Positions 1 to 6,941 of a stretch of 29,669 nucleotides of DNA are shown one piece after another; within the stretch, counting starts at the first letter, position 1; each line of letters opens with the position of its first letter. The position numbers and the translations under genes are program-made. Source of the stretch: JANWHZ01 sp035545555 (GTDB taxonomy: Bacteria > Patescibacteriota > Saccharimonadia > Saccharimonadales > UBA4665); the NCBI GenBank assembly GCA_035545555.1, contig DASZYD010000024.1, positions 1 through 29,669 of the forward strand. The letters are read 5' to 3'. The notes under the pieces are model-generated. The model saw only the letters and a program-made list of their open reading frames with translations, was not told where the DNA came from and ran no database searches.

Positions 1-2
1 CG

Positions 3-410
3 CTGTCCGATACGGCTGCGTTTTGCGAGCAGTACCAGATCGGTCTGGATATTTCGGCCAACTGCGTTATCGTGGAAGCCAAACGCGCCGACAGGACCTG
101 GTATGCGGCCTGCATGATTCTGGCTACTGAGCGGATCGACATCAACAATGTGGTGCGCCGCCATCTGGACGCTCGCAAAATATCCTTCGCGCCGATGGAA
201 ACAGCCATCCGTCTGACCGGCATGGAGTATGGCGGCATCACGCCCATCGGTCTGCCGGCCGACTGGCCGCTGCTGGTAGATACGGCTGCCGCCGCAGCGC
301 CGCAGGTTATTATCGGCGGTGGCAACCGTGTCTCCAAACTGCTCGTGCCCGGCAAATTGCTGGCTGGCCTGCCGCAGGCGACGGTGCTCGATCTTGCCAA
401 ACATGGCTAG
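3..410 (+). CDS. YbaK/EbsC-family aminoacyl-tRNA deacylase, 3' part
   Basis: The frame is open to the window edge, so the N-terminus is missing and the GTG at 72 is probably internal. Seen: the run GMEYGGITPIGLP followed by QVIIGGGNRVSKLLV, which is characteristic of the YbaK/EbsC/ProX fold. Family knowledge: these proteins hydrolyse mischarged aminoacyl-tRNAs such as Cys- or Ala-tRNA(Pro), either as free trans-editing factors or as the INS domain of ProRS. The C-terminus ends soon after the conserved fold, with no appended domain, which favours a free-standing enzyme. Its exact tRNA specificity cannot be read from this fragment. A tRNA operon follows 17 bases downstream from its own promoter. 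Confidence 0.8.
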   Translation: MSDTAAFCEQYQIGLDISANCVIVEAKRADRTWYAACMILATERIDINNVVRRHLDARKISFAPMETAIRLTGMEYGGITPIGLPADWPLLVDTAAAAAPQVIIGGGNRVSKLLVPGKLLAGLPQATVLDLAKHG

Positions 411-426
411 GCTGTGGCCGGATAGT

Positions 427-454
427 TTGCAAGCGACCGGCTGCACGGTATAAT
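427..454 (+). promoter_or_regulatory. promoter of the tRNA operon
   Basis: TTGCAA (427-432), a 16-base spacer and a perfect TATAAT (449-454) end 15 bases before the first base of tRNA-Cys. Confidence 0.75.
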
Positions 455-469
455 CAGGGAGTTACGTCT

Positions 470-543
470 GGCGCGTTGGCGGAGAGGTTACGCAGGGCTC
501 TGCAAAAGCCCGTAGACCGGTTCAAGTCCGGTACGCGCCTCCA
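470..543 (+). tRNA. tRNA-Cys (GCA)
   Basis: Full cloverleaf: acceptor GGCGCGT pairs perfectly with ACGCGCC. The D stem is GCG/CGC, the anticodon stem GGGCT/AGCCC carries loop CTGCAAA (anticodon GCA), and the T stem ACCGG/CCGGT carries loop TTCAAGT. The discriminator is T and CCA is encoded. First gene of a three-tRNA unit. Confidence 0.95.
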
Positions 544-600
544 GTTTTCACCGTATCTATTATGGATATTGGCGTAAGGGCTAGGGCAGAATTGCATTGT

Positions 601-686
601 GCGCGGGTGCTGTAACTGGTAGCCAGGGTTGACTTAAAATCAACTGTCCAAAAGACGTGCGGGTTCGATTCCCGCCCCGCGCACCA
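601..686 (+). tRNA. tRNA-Leu (UAA)
   Basis: Class II tRNA. Acceptor GCGCGGG pairs with CCCGCGC, the anticodon stem GTTGA/TCAAC carries loop CTTAAAA (anticodon TAA), there is a long variable arm (TGTC..GACG), and the T stem GCGGG/CCCGC carries loop TTCGATT. The discriminator is A and CCA is encoded. It reads UUA, a codon expected to be rare in this GC-rich genome. Confidence 0.95.
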
Positions 687-712
687 GGGTGTTATAATAG
701 CCATGCTCTTGA

Positions 713-788
713 GGGGCGTTAGCTTAGTTGGTAAAGCGCAGCATTCGCATTGCTGAGACCAGGAGTTCGACTCTCCTACGCTCCACCA
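713..788 (+). tRNA. tRNA-Ala (CGC)
   Basis: Acceptor GGGGCGT pairs with ACGCTCC and contains the G3-U70 wobble that is the classic identity element for AlaRS. The anticodon stem CAGCA/TGCTG carries loop TTCGCAT (anticodon CGC), and the T stem AGGAG/CTCCT carries loop TTCGACT. Discriminator A and CCA are encoded. A TATAAT at 693-698 lies just upstream but has no convincing -35, so read-through from the upstream promoter is the simplest reading. Confidence 0.95.
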
Positions 789-833
789 GATCGGCGACTA
801 CTAATCATAGTCCTCAGGCCTTGCTCCCGCTGT

Positions 834-865
834 AAAAGACTTCTCAGAAGAAGTCTTTTTTATTT
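834..865 (+). terminator. intrinsic terminator of the tRNA operon
   Basis: Perfect 11-bp stem AAAAGACTTCT/AGAAGTCTTTT with a four-base loop (CAGA), followed by TTATTT. The -10 element of the next gene directly abuts it. Confidence 0.9.
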
Positions 866-873
866 GCTAGCAT
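865..873 (+). promoter_or_regulatory. extended -10 element, leaderless start at 880
   Basis: TGC-TAGCAT, then six bases, then the GTG start of the PLD-like gene. The hexamer is weak (4/6), but the arrangement matches the extended -10 plus 6-base gap seen at several other genes here. Confidence 0.4.
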
Positions 874-879
874 GGGCAC

Positions 880-1377
880 GTGCTCGACAACACCCGCAAG
901 ACATATTTCTCTCCACAGGATGACACGCTCAGAGCGTTCCTAGCCTTTATCCAATCGGCCGGACATAGAATCCGTATCGCTGACTACTCATTTAACCTTG
1001 ACCCGCTGGTTGACATTTTGATAGCCAAACAGAAAGCCGGTGTCGATGTGCAGCTCGTACTAGATCGTAGCCAGTCGGCGGGCGTCAGCGAGAAGCCCGA
1101 GATCAAAAAGTTGGATAAATCCCAGGTCCCATTCGTGGTAGGGACTTCCAGCCGGCACAAGATTATGCACAACAAGTTCACGATTGTTGATGATGCGTGG
1201 GTGCAATCCGGCTCTTGGAACTATACCAACGCCGCGTCGGATGAGGATAACTTCTTCGACATCGAGCATTCGATCGATCGGGCGCGGGTCTTTACGACCG
1301 ACTGGCAGAAGATGTATGACTGGATCAGTCAGAACGAGCCACAAGAGCGCTATCATTCCATGATCGGTCAGCGCTAG
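880..1377 (+). CDS. phospholipase D-like domain protein, single HKD motif
   Basis: 165 residues, close to the size of Nuc-type bacterial PLD endonucleases. The HKD signature is complete: H97, K99 and D104, followed by G111-S112-x-N114, the usual GSxN element after the HxK motif. With one motif the protein should act as a homodimer, as known for Nuc, through a phospho-histidine intermediate on nucleic acid or phosphodiester substrates. No signal peptide is visible, so it is probably cytoplasmic, unlike many periplasmic Nuc homologues. The GTG start is the first in-frame start after the stop at 868. There is no Shine-Dalgarno sequence, and a -10-like element sits six bases upstream. The 3' end overlaps the converging membrane protein by four bases. 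Substrate unknown. Confidence 0.8.
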   Translation: MLDNTRKTYFSPQDDTLRAFLAFIQSAGHRIRIADYSFNLDPLVDILIAKQKAGVDVQLVLDRSQSAGVSEKPEIKKLDKSQVPFVVGTSSRHKIMHNKFTIVDDAWVQSGSWNYTNAASDEDNFFDIEHSIDRARVFTTDWQKMYDWISQNEPQERYHSMIGQR

Positions 1378-2165
1378 ATTGCGTCTTCGTGCATTTGCTG
1401 GAGTGCTTGCCGGAAGGCGGCGGGCCGGATGGCGGTATCACCGGCGAACGGATAGTCGATCAGCAGAATAAAGAGGCAGACTGCGCCGATGACCAGACCC
1501 AATATGACATTGAGACCGAGCTGTGGCCCTAGTCGGCGATTTTTGAATAAGTTGAACATCACTACCAAGAAAACGGCATAGGCGAGCACGAATGTCCAAA
1601 AGAACCACGGCAAGCCGACGGCGCTGTCATACAGCCGCGTCTGCCGGCCTTTCGTAACCGCTGTCAGCGATTCCGCGACGCTGGTGCCGATGGTGATCTG
1701 GCCGTCGCTGCTGCTTTTGACAGTATCTGCGGCAGTCCAAACGGCATCCAGCTGGCGGGCAACTGCGGGGCTGGACTTGCCGTCCGCCAGCTCGGGCCAC
1801 TCATCACGTACGACCAGCTGGGCATACCGCGCAAGGCCGGTACGGATCGGCTGTCCGGTAGGAGCGTCGAGCAGGCCACTCTCCCGGTAGGCAGCCTGCA
1901 CGCTGGCAGCTTCGCTTACCACGTTTTGCTGGACGTTCAAGTAGCGCTCCCACGCCACGACCGCCAAAAAGCCGATGATGACCGAGAAAAGCACGGCACC
2001 GACCGAAAAGAGTTGCCGCAGTTCCTCATTCGTCTCTTCGGTCGCCCGGTTTCGCCAGAGGACAATATGGCACACCAGAGCAATGAGCAGCGCCGCGGCG
2101 ATGCAGCCGCCGATGACCACTATGCTGAGCCACACGAACGACAGATGCAACACGAGCCAATGCAT
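1374..2165 (-). CDS. DUF4239-like (bestrophin-like) membrane protein
   Basis: 263 residues with four hydrophobic segments at about 8-36, 52-70, 186-206 and 216-236. Between segments 2 and 3 lies a soluble loop of about 110 residues, beginning with the motif AWERYLNVQQNVVSEAASVQ. The paired helices and the WExY..V..E motif resemble the DUF4239/bestrophin-like family, which is widespread in bacteria and has no settled function; channel activity is only suggested by fold. The ATG has an extended -10 six bases upstream (2172-2180) and no ribosome binding site, so the mRNA is probably leaderless. It is divergent from the exported protein at 2233, with only 67 bases between the starts. Confidence 0.7.
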   Translation of the reverse strand: MHWLVLHLSFVWLSIVVIGGCIAAALLIALVCHIVLWRNRATEETNEELRQLFSVGAVLFSVIIGFLAVVAWERYLNVQQNVVSEAASVQAAYRESGLLDAPTGQPIRTGLARYAQLVVRDEWPELADGKSSPAVARQLDAVWTAADTVKSSSDGQITIGTSVAESLTAVTKGRQTRLYDSAVGLPWFFWTFVLAYAVFLVVMFNLFKNRRLGPQLGLNVILGLVIGAVCLFILLIDYPFAGDTAIRPAAFRQALQQMHEDAI

Positions 2166-2171
2166 GGCCCT

Positions 2172-2180
2172 ACTATAGCA
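2172..2180 (-). promoter_or_regulatory. extended -10 for the DUF4239-like gene
   Basis: On the minus strand TGC-TATAGT, then six bases (AGGGCC), then ATG at 2165. No leader long enough for a ribosome binding site is possible. Confidence 0.6.
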
Positions 2181-2215
2181 TAAGCGGTGCGCGGCAGGCG
2201 GCCCTCGCTGTAAGC

Positions 2216-2224
2216 TGCTACAAT
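2216..2224 (+). promoter_or_regulatory. extended -10 for the exported protein at 2233
   Basis: TGC-TACAAT, then eight bases, then ATG. Back-to-back with the minus-strand promoter at 2172-2180. Confidence 0.6.
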
Positions 2225-2232
2225 ACCATCAT

Positions 2233-3147
2233 ATGGACTGGCTGCTTGAGCAACTGATTCGCTACCCCCGGCGCTGCACGGCAATTGCCGTGGCAGTGCT
2301 GATGGTGGGCGGCGGGCTGCTGTGGTGGCAATTGGTGTGGCAGAATCCCCGCCACGTGTTCGCCGACATGCTGGCGAACAACCTGACAACCAGCAGCGTG
2401 ACCAAGATCGCGGCTGCAGACAGCGGCAGCCAAAGCGTCGCGCAATATGCCCGGCTGCAAATGGGCGGCACCAACGCCGCCGACTGGCTGGTCGTTGCCA
2501 AGCAAAACGACTCGTCGGTCACAACCGAAAGCATCGGCACGTGCACCACAGGCTACATCCGCTACACCAACATCAGTACGACCCAGACGAAGAACGGCAA
2601 GCCCTATAGCTTCGCGAGCGTGCTCAACGTGTGGGGCAAAAGTGACGGTAAGACCGACACCTCGCTGAGCGACCTGTTTGACCAGACACTGCTGGATGTG
2701 GGCAGTGCGCCGCTGCCGCCAATTGCCGATCTGCCCGCCGCGCAGCGTGAAAACATTTTGCTGTATATAAGAGAGCAGAAAGTTTTCACGGCTGACTACA
2801 AGACGGTTACGCGCCAGACGCTGCAGGGCCGGCCGGTCTATACCTACAGCGTATCGGTACAGTTGGGTGCATACGTACGCATGATGCAGGCCTTCGCGCA
2901 CGACCTGGGAATGACCAACCTCGACGATATCGACCCGAGCCAATATGCCACAGCGCCGCCGGTGGCGCTGACGATGTCGGTTGACCGCCTGTCGCACCAG
3001 CTCGTGCAGGTAACCTATCCGGCGAACGGCTTTAGCCAACGCTACACCGACTGGGGGCTGATGACGCCGGTGCGCGTGCCCAAAGAGGCGATTTCGACCA
3101 CGCAGCTGCAGCAGCGCATCACGGCGCTGGGCTCCGGGTCGCTATAG
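2233..3147 (+). CDS. exported single-pass protein of unknown family
   Basis: 304 residues. A short basic N-terminus (RYPRR) precedes one hydrophobic segment at about 16-35, with no lipobox and no clear signal-peptidase site, so it is predicted to be anchored in the cytoplasmic membrane with the rest outside. The exterior part is rich in Ser, Thr, Gln and beta-type sequence. A region around 180-240 (VFTADYKTV..GRPVYTYSVSVQLGAYV..MQAF) aligns by eye with the exported protein at 9348-10826 (YVFTTDASR..GSRTQYHYRVGYSKAHL..YVDAL), so the two look like distant paralogues. The general design resembles mycobacterial LppX/LprG-type carriers, but this is not established. ATG follows a -10 box by eight bases. 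No function assigned. Confidence 0.7.
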   Translation: MDWLLEQLIRYPRRCTAIAVAVLMVGGGLLWWQLVWQNPRHVFADMLANNLTTSSVTKIAAADSGSQSVAQYARLQMGGTNAADWLVVAKQNDSSVTTESIGTCTTGYIRYTNISTTQTKNGKPYSFASVLNVWGKSDGKTDTSLSDLFDQTLLDVGSAPLPPIADLPAAQRENILLYIREQKVFTADYKTVTRQTLQGRPVYTYSVSVQLGAYVRMMQAFAHDLGMTNLDDIDPSQYATAPPVALTMSVDRLSHQLVQVTYPANGFSQRYTDWGLMTPVRVPKEAISTTQLQQRITALGSGSL

Positions 3148-3211
3148 AGTCTGCTTATTACTGATGCTTCCCGTGCTGCATGCCGGGCCTCACTTTCGTG
3201 ATCTGAATCAT

Positions 3212-3240
3212 TTGCTATGCGTAGGGCGCCGGCGTATGCT
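3212..3240 (+). promoter_or_regulatory. promoter of glucokinase gene
   Basis: TTGCTA (3212-3217), a 17-base spacer and TATGCT (3235-3240), ending six bases before ATG 3247. Another leaderless arrangement. Confidence 0.5.
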
Positions 3241-3246
3241 TAGCCG

Positions 3247-4317
3247 ATGACAAGCGAGCGAAGCGGGCTATTGCTGCCGATTGACGCAACTCTCTGTACC
3301 GGTATCGACATTGGCGGAACGAAAATTACTATCGCCGATACGGCGACCGCGGCGGTACGCCACTACGACACGATTGCCTACACGGGCAAAGGTGTTGACG
3401 CCCTGCTGATGGATTACTTCAGGGCAATTGGGAAGCGCCCCAGGTTTATAATGCTTGCCATTGCCGGACCGCGCGATGATGAAACCGGCGCCGTACAACT
3501 GACCAATGCCGACTGGCCTACATTTGTGCCGGTTGATGCGGCCGCCAGTTATCCGGGAACTGGTTTTGAGACAACGAACGACCTTACCGCTGCCATCGCT
3601 GGCGTTATAGGCCAATCGGGGATTGACCTTGAAGATATAAAGCCGGGTACGCCGGCGCCTACGGGGACGAAGTTAGTCGTTACCCTAAGCACGGGCATCA
3701 ACTGTGCCGCGGCGGTGTGGGATGCGCCAACCAAGCGATATAGCTTTGTCACGTGTGAAGCGGGACATATCGGCTTCCAGCCGAAGAACAGTGACGAGCT
3801 TGCCTATCTAGACCACCTACAACAAGTCTCTACCGCTGAGCACAAGCACGTCTCGGTGGAGTTGGCGCTATCAGGCAAGTACGGCATCGAAAGTTTGACC
3901 GACCACATATTGGCGCTGCATAAGACCGACACGCTTGCGGCGGCAGTCAAGCGGGCGCGCCAGGCGGGCAGACCGACCGGCGCCGTCCTGCGTGAAATTG
4001 CTGAGCAGGGCGACGGAAATGATCGAGCGGTGGCACGTATCATCCTGCACCATCTCGGCAACATGATCGGCTCGGCGCTGCGCGATTACGCCGTATTGTT
4101 CAAAGCGACCGGCGGCGTATATATGACCGGCAGTGTTTCCCTGGGCCTGGCCGATTACTTTGCCAAAAAGACAGATTTTATAAAACGCTTCATCCACCCT
4201 GGTGCGGCGCATAGCGGATGGATTGAAAGGATACCTATATACCTTGTGACCGACCCGTACATCACCGTCAGGGGCGCCCTGGCTTTGGCCCGTCAAGGCG
4301 TTGATGCGGCCGGCTGA
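3247..4317 (+). CDS. glk: glucokinase (Glk family)
   Basis: 356 residues. Seen in order: the phosphate-binding motif GIDIGGTK near residue 19, ETTNDLTAAIAG (Asn-Asp of the sugar-binding and catalytic site, around residue 108), STGINCAAAVW, and EAGHIGFQP followed by DELAYLDHL. Next come VSVELALSGKYGIESL and a late GGVYMTGSV segment. The EaGH.gF.P...dE series is typical of the bacterial Glk family rather than of ROK kinases, although the two share the actin-like fold. Expected reaction: ATP-dependent phosphorylation of glucose to glucose 6-phosphate in the cytoplasm, feeding sugar catabolism. The ATG lies six bases after a -10 element with no ribosome binding site. It appears to be a single-gene unit. 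Sugar specificity (glucose against another hexose) is inferred from the family. Confidence 0.85.
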   Translation: MTSERSGLLLPIDATLCTGIDIGGTKITIADTATAAVRHYDTIAYTGKGVDALLMDYFRAIGKRPRFIMLAIAGPRDDETGAVQLTNADWPTFVPVDAAASYPGTGFETTNDLTAAIAGVIGQSGIDLEDIKPGTPAPTGTKLVVTLSTGINCAAAVWDAPTKRYSFVTCEAGHIGFQPKNSDELAYLDHLQQVSTAEHKHVSVELALSGKYGIESLTDHILALHKTDTLAAAVKRARQAGRPTGAVLREIAEQGDGNDRAVARIILHHLGNMIGSALRDYAVLFKATGGVYMTGSVSLGLADYFAKKTDFIKRFIHPGAAHSGWIERIPIYLVTDPYITVRGALALARQGVDAAG

Positions 4318-4340
4318 TACGGCACACATATTTGAGTTTG

Positions 4341-4361
4341 AACGGGACGCTTCCGTCCGTT
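4341..4361 (+). other. hairpin downstream of glk
   Basis: AACGGGACG pairs with CGTCCGTT around a CTTC loop, with one bulged G. There is no following T-run, so it may protect or end the glk transcript but is not a classical terminator. Confidence 0.4.
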
Positions 4362-4410
4362 CCGGGGAGCATATACAGTCTCCCTGATTCTGTTTTAGGC
4401 GCCGGCTCTA

Positions 4411-4416
4411 TATAAT
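4411..4416 (+). promoter_or_regulatory. -10 box for the hydrolase-murF unit
   Basis: A perfect TATAAT that overlaps an upstream ATG at 4415 and lies seven bases before ATG 4424. This argues for 4424 as the start, on a leaderless mRNA. Confidence 0.6.
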
Positions 4417-4423
4417 GAACGCT

Positions 4424-5176
4424 ATGCAAGTCATCGTTGACGGCCTGCCGACGCACTATGAGCTGGGCGGCAAGGGGAAGACCGTCGTGTTCCTCCACGG
4501 CTGGGGTGACCGTGCTGCCGGATCGGCACAGCTCAGAGCCGAGCTGGCCAGGCAGTACACGGTCGTGGCGCCGGATCTGCCCGGTTTCGGCGGTACCGCG
4601 GCGCCGCCGAAGGTGTGGAACAATACTGATTACGCCGAGTTCGTGGCAGCACTGTTGCGTAAGATCGGCCAAACGCAGGTGTATGCGCTTATCGGCCACA
4701 GCAACGGTGGCGCAATCGCTGTCCGCGGCTTGGGGCGTCACATCCTTACGGCGGAGAAAGTCGTGCTCGTGGCCAGCGCCGGTATCCGCGGCGAATACAA
4801 GGGGCGTACCCGCGCCTTGCGGTATCTGGCCAAGACCGGCAAAGTGCTTGCCGCGCCGCTGCCGGCAAGTGTCAAACAGCGGTTGCGCCGCAAGGTCTAT
4901 CAGACAATCGGTTCGGACATGCTGGTAGCCGAACAGCTGCAGGAAACCTTCAAGAAAGTGGTGACCGATGACGTCCGGGCTGATGCGGCACGGGTAGATA
5001 TCCCGGCACTACTGCTGTACGGCGAGGACGACCCGCAGACGCCGGTGCGCTATGGTGAGCTGTTCCATGAGTACTTGCGCGATTCGACCCTAGAAATATT
5101 CCCTGCCGCCGGCCATTTCGTGCACCTCGATCGCCCCCAAGAGGTCTTACGCGCAATAGAGGAGTTCTTGCAATGA
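4424..5176 (+). CDS. alpha/beta hydrolase
   Basis: 250 residues from ATG 4424; the in-frame ATG at 4415 lies inside the -10 box. The fold is complete: oxyanion motif FLHGWGD at 23-29, nucleophile elbow G91-H92-S93-N94-G95-G96, acid D203 in YGEDDPQTP, and H231 in AAGHFVHLD. A lid of about 70 residues rich in Lys and Arg lies between the nucleophile and the acid. This is a serine hydrolase of the broad AB_hydrolase_1 type, but the substrate cannot be told from sequence. The stop overlaps the start of the Mur ligase gene (ATGA, 5173-5176), so the two are translationally coupled, which hints at a cell-envelope ester or amide substrate. That link is inference. Confidence 0.85.
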   Translation: MQVIVDGLPTHYELGGKGKTVVFLHGWGDRAAGSAQLRAELARQYTVVAPDLPGFGGTAAPPKVWNNTDYAEFVAALLRKIGQTQVYALIGHSNGGAIAVRGLGRHILTAEKVVLVASAGIRGEYKGRTRALRYLAKTGKVLAAPLPASVKQRLRRKVYQTIGSDMLVAEQLQETFKKVVTDDVRADAARVDIPALLLYGEDDPQTPVRYGELFHEYLRDSTLEIFPAAGHFVHLDRPQEVLRAIEEFLQ

Positions 5177-6615
5177 TGCTGCTACTACTTGCGCCATATC
5201 TGCCGAGTTACGCTGCGACCCTGGTCTACATGCTGCAGAATACCGAATACCGGGTGTGGCCGTATCTGCAGTGGTACTGGCGCACGCAGGATTTTTCGAA
5301 GGTAATGCGCCGCCGGCAATTGCAGCGCACCCGCGCGGCGCGTCTGCTGCTTCTTGCGTTGCGCGTGGGTATGCTGGCGCAAATCGTTGCCGGCCTGCTG
5401 GTACTCTATCTGTGGCATTGGCATGGGCTGGTCGGCGGCTGGGCGTTCGGACTGGCGCTGCTTATCTCGTACCCCGTCGTGTGGGCACATCTGGCAGTAG
5501 TACCGCTGGTACTAGGGCGATTGTTCGTCGTTACGCCCAGGCAGATTCGGCAGATTATCCAATCGGAAGAAGTCTTCAAGAAGCATCCCGGTATCAAAAT
5601 CGCCATTGCCGGCAGTTACGGCAAGACCAGTATGAAAGAGCTGCTGCTGACCGTGCTGGGTGAAGGTAAAAACGTTGCTGCCACGCCGGCCAACAAGAAC
5701 GTTGCGTCCAGCCACGCGCAGTTCGCGCGTACGCTGAGCGGTACTGAAGACATCCTGCTGATCGAGTACGGCGAGGGTGCGCCGGGCGATGTGGCGAAGT
5801 TTGCCAAAACCACCCATCCTACCCATGCGGTTATTACCGGTGTAGCGGCGGCACACCTGGACCACTACAAAACCGTAGCAGCCGCCGGCAAAGATATCTT
5901 CAGCGTTGTAGATTATCTGCCGGATACGGCACAGGTGTATGTCAATGGCGAATCGCCGGCGGCTGAGCCGTTTATCCGGCCGGCCTTTGCGCGCTATGAC
6001 CGCGAAGGCGCTCTCGGTTGGCAGGTGGGCGATGTGTCGGTAAGCCTGGCCGGCATGGACTTTACGCTCGCCCGTGGTGCGAAAAAACTGCGCCTGCATA
6101 GCGGGCTGCTCGGCCGGCACCAGCTGGGGCCGCTGAGCTTGGCCGCAGCGTTGGGACACGAGTTTGGGCTCACGAAGGGGCAGATTACCGCCGGCGTTGC
6201 CCGGACGCGGCCGTTTGAGCACCGCATGCAGCCTTACCAGCTGAACGGTGCCTGGATTATCGACGACACCTACAACGGCAACATCGAGGGCATTCGGGCG
6301 GGCACGGCGCTGCTGCACGAATTGCCCGCCAAACGCAAGCTGTACGTGACGCCGGGCCTTGTTGATCAGGGCAAGGAAACGCAGCCGATCCACGAAGCGA
6401 TGGGCCGCCTGATCACCGCATCGGGCGCCGATGTAGTGGTGCTGATGCAGAACTCGGTCACACCGTTCATCCGTCATGGCCTGGAGGCTGCAGGCTACCC
6501 GGGAGAGGTGCGGGTCGAAACAAACCCGCTCGAGTTTTACACCAACCTTGCCCATTTCGTGGCCGCCGGTGACCTCGTTATGCTCCAGAACGACTGGCCC
6601 GACAATTACGCTTAA
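5173..6615 (+). CDS. membrane-anchored MurF-like Mur ligase
   Basis: 480 residues. About 120 N-terminal residues are a membrane module, with hydrophobic segments near 1-20, 56-80 and 86-116 separated by an Arg-rich stretch. The Mur ligase domain follows, with ATP-binding GSYGKTS at 147-153 and the conserved TPANKN and IEYGEGAPGD elements. Later come a GLLGRHQLGPLSLAAALG central-domain motif and the C-terminal IIDDTYNGN motif. The NxNS/TPxN and DDxYNxNP-like features resemble MurF, which adds D-Ala-D-Ala to the UDP-MurNAc-tripeptide. The neighbourhood (ddl and alr just downstream) supports that role. Standard MurF is soluble and lacks the membrane module, so a related activity, for instance on a lipid-linked acceptor, cannot be excluded. 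ATGA overlap with the upstream hydrolase. Confidence 0.8.
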   Translation: MMLLLLAPYLPSYAATLVYMLQNTEYRVWPYLQWYWRTQDFSKVMRRRQLQRTRAARLLLLALRVGMLAQIVAGLLVLYLWHWHGLVGGWAFGLALLISYPVVWAHLAVVPLVLGRLFVVTPRQIRQIIQSEEVFKKHPGIKIAIAGSYGKTSMKELLLTVLGEGKNVAATPANKNVASSHAQFARTLSGTEDILLIEYGEGAPGDVAKFAKTTHPTHAVITGVAAAHLDHYKTVAAAGKDIFSVVDYLPDTAQVYVNGESPAAEPFIRPAFARYDREGALGWQVGDVSVSLAGMDFTLARGAKKLRLHSGLLGRHQLGPLSLAAALGHEFGLTKGQITAGVARTRPFEHRMQPYQLNGAWIIDDTYNGNIEGIRAGTALLHELPAKRKLYVTPGLVDQGKETQPIHEAMGRLITASGADVVVLMQNSVTPFIRHGLEAAGYPGEVRVETNPLEFYTNLAHFVAAGDLVMLQNDWPDNYA

Positions 6616-6636
6616 GTAAGAAAGAAAGGGAAGAAC

Positions 6637-6903
6637 ATGACGGAACACATTGAGGCCCCATATGTGCGCCTGCCGGTAGTAGTCGCGGCTCCATCAGTAG
6701 ACATCGCCCGCCAGATTGCGACTACGCTTGAAGAGAACGATGGGCTGCTGGTCTCCTGGCAGCGGCACCGCGAGGTAGCTGAACCGTATGTACGCGTTGA
6801 ACAACCGACGACTTTTGGCGAGGCAGGACTGCTCATGGAAGTGGGGGCTTTTCGGGCGGTGGTAGGCGCTATGCTGCAGGAGTGGGGGCTCGTGCGGCCG
6901 TAA
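6637..6903 (+). CDS. small protein of unknown function in the D-Ala-D-Ala cluster
   Basis: 88 residues, not recognised. It starts 21 bases after the Mur ligase stop and has a purine-rich ribosome binding site (AAAGGGAAG, ending three bases before ATG), so translation is credible. Seen: no signal peptide or membrane segment, mixed alpha/beta composition, one central acidic stretch (TTLEENDG), and a C-terminal helix-like segment EVGAFRAVVGAMLQEWG. It is probably co-transcribed with the Mur ligase, whereas ddl downstream has its own promoter. Function unknown. Confidence 0.6.
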   Translation: MTEHIEAPYVRLPVVVAAPSVDIARQIATTLEENDGLLVSWQRHREVAEPYVRVEQPTTFGEAGLLMEVGAFRAVVGAMLQEWGLVRP

Positions 6904-6904
6904 T

Positions 6905-6934
6905 TTGGCATTAGGGTGCCCTGGCGCCTATACT
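6905..6934 (+). promoter_or_regulatory. promoter of ddl
   Basis: TTGGCA (6905-6910, 5/6 match), an 18-base spacer and TATACT (6929-6934), seven bases before the ATG of ddl at 6942. Confidence 0.7.
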
Positions 6935-6941
6935 GAAGCAC

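Noticed and set aside
2218..3039. 273-codon open frame opposite the exported protein at 2233
   Set aside because: Its plus-strand partner has a membrane helix and an extended -10; the antisense product has the His/Arg/Gln bias of a shadow.
4341..4361. Intrinsic terminator after glk
   Set aside because: The stem is good but is followed by CCGGGG instead of a T-run, so it is listed only as a hairpin.
5512..6648. 378-codon open frame on the minus strand opposite the Mur ligase
   Set aside because: Exact antisense of a conserved ligase, with Arg/His/Gln-rich composition typical of a shadow in GC-rich DNA and no ribosome binding site.
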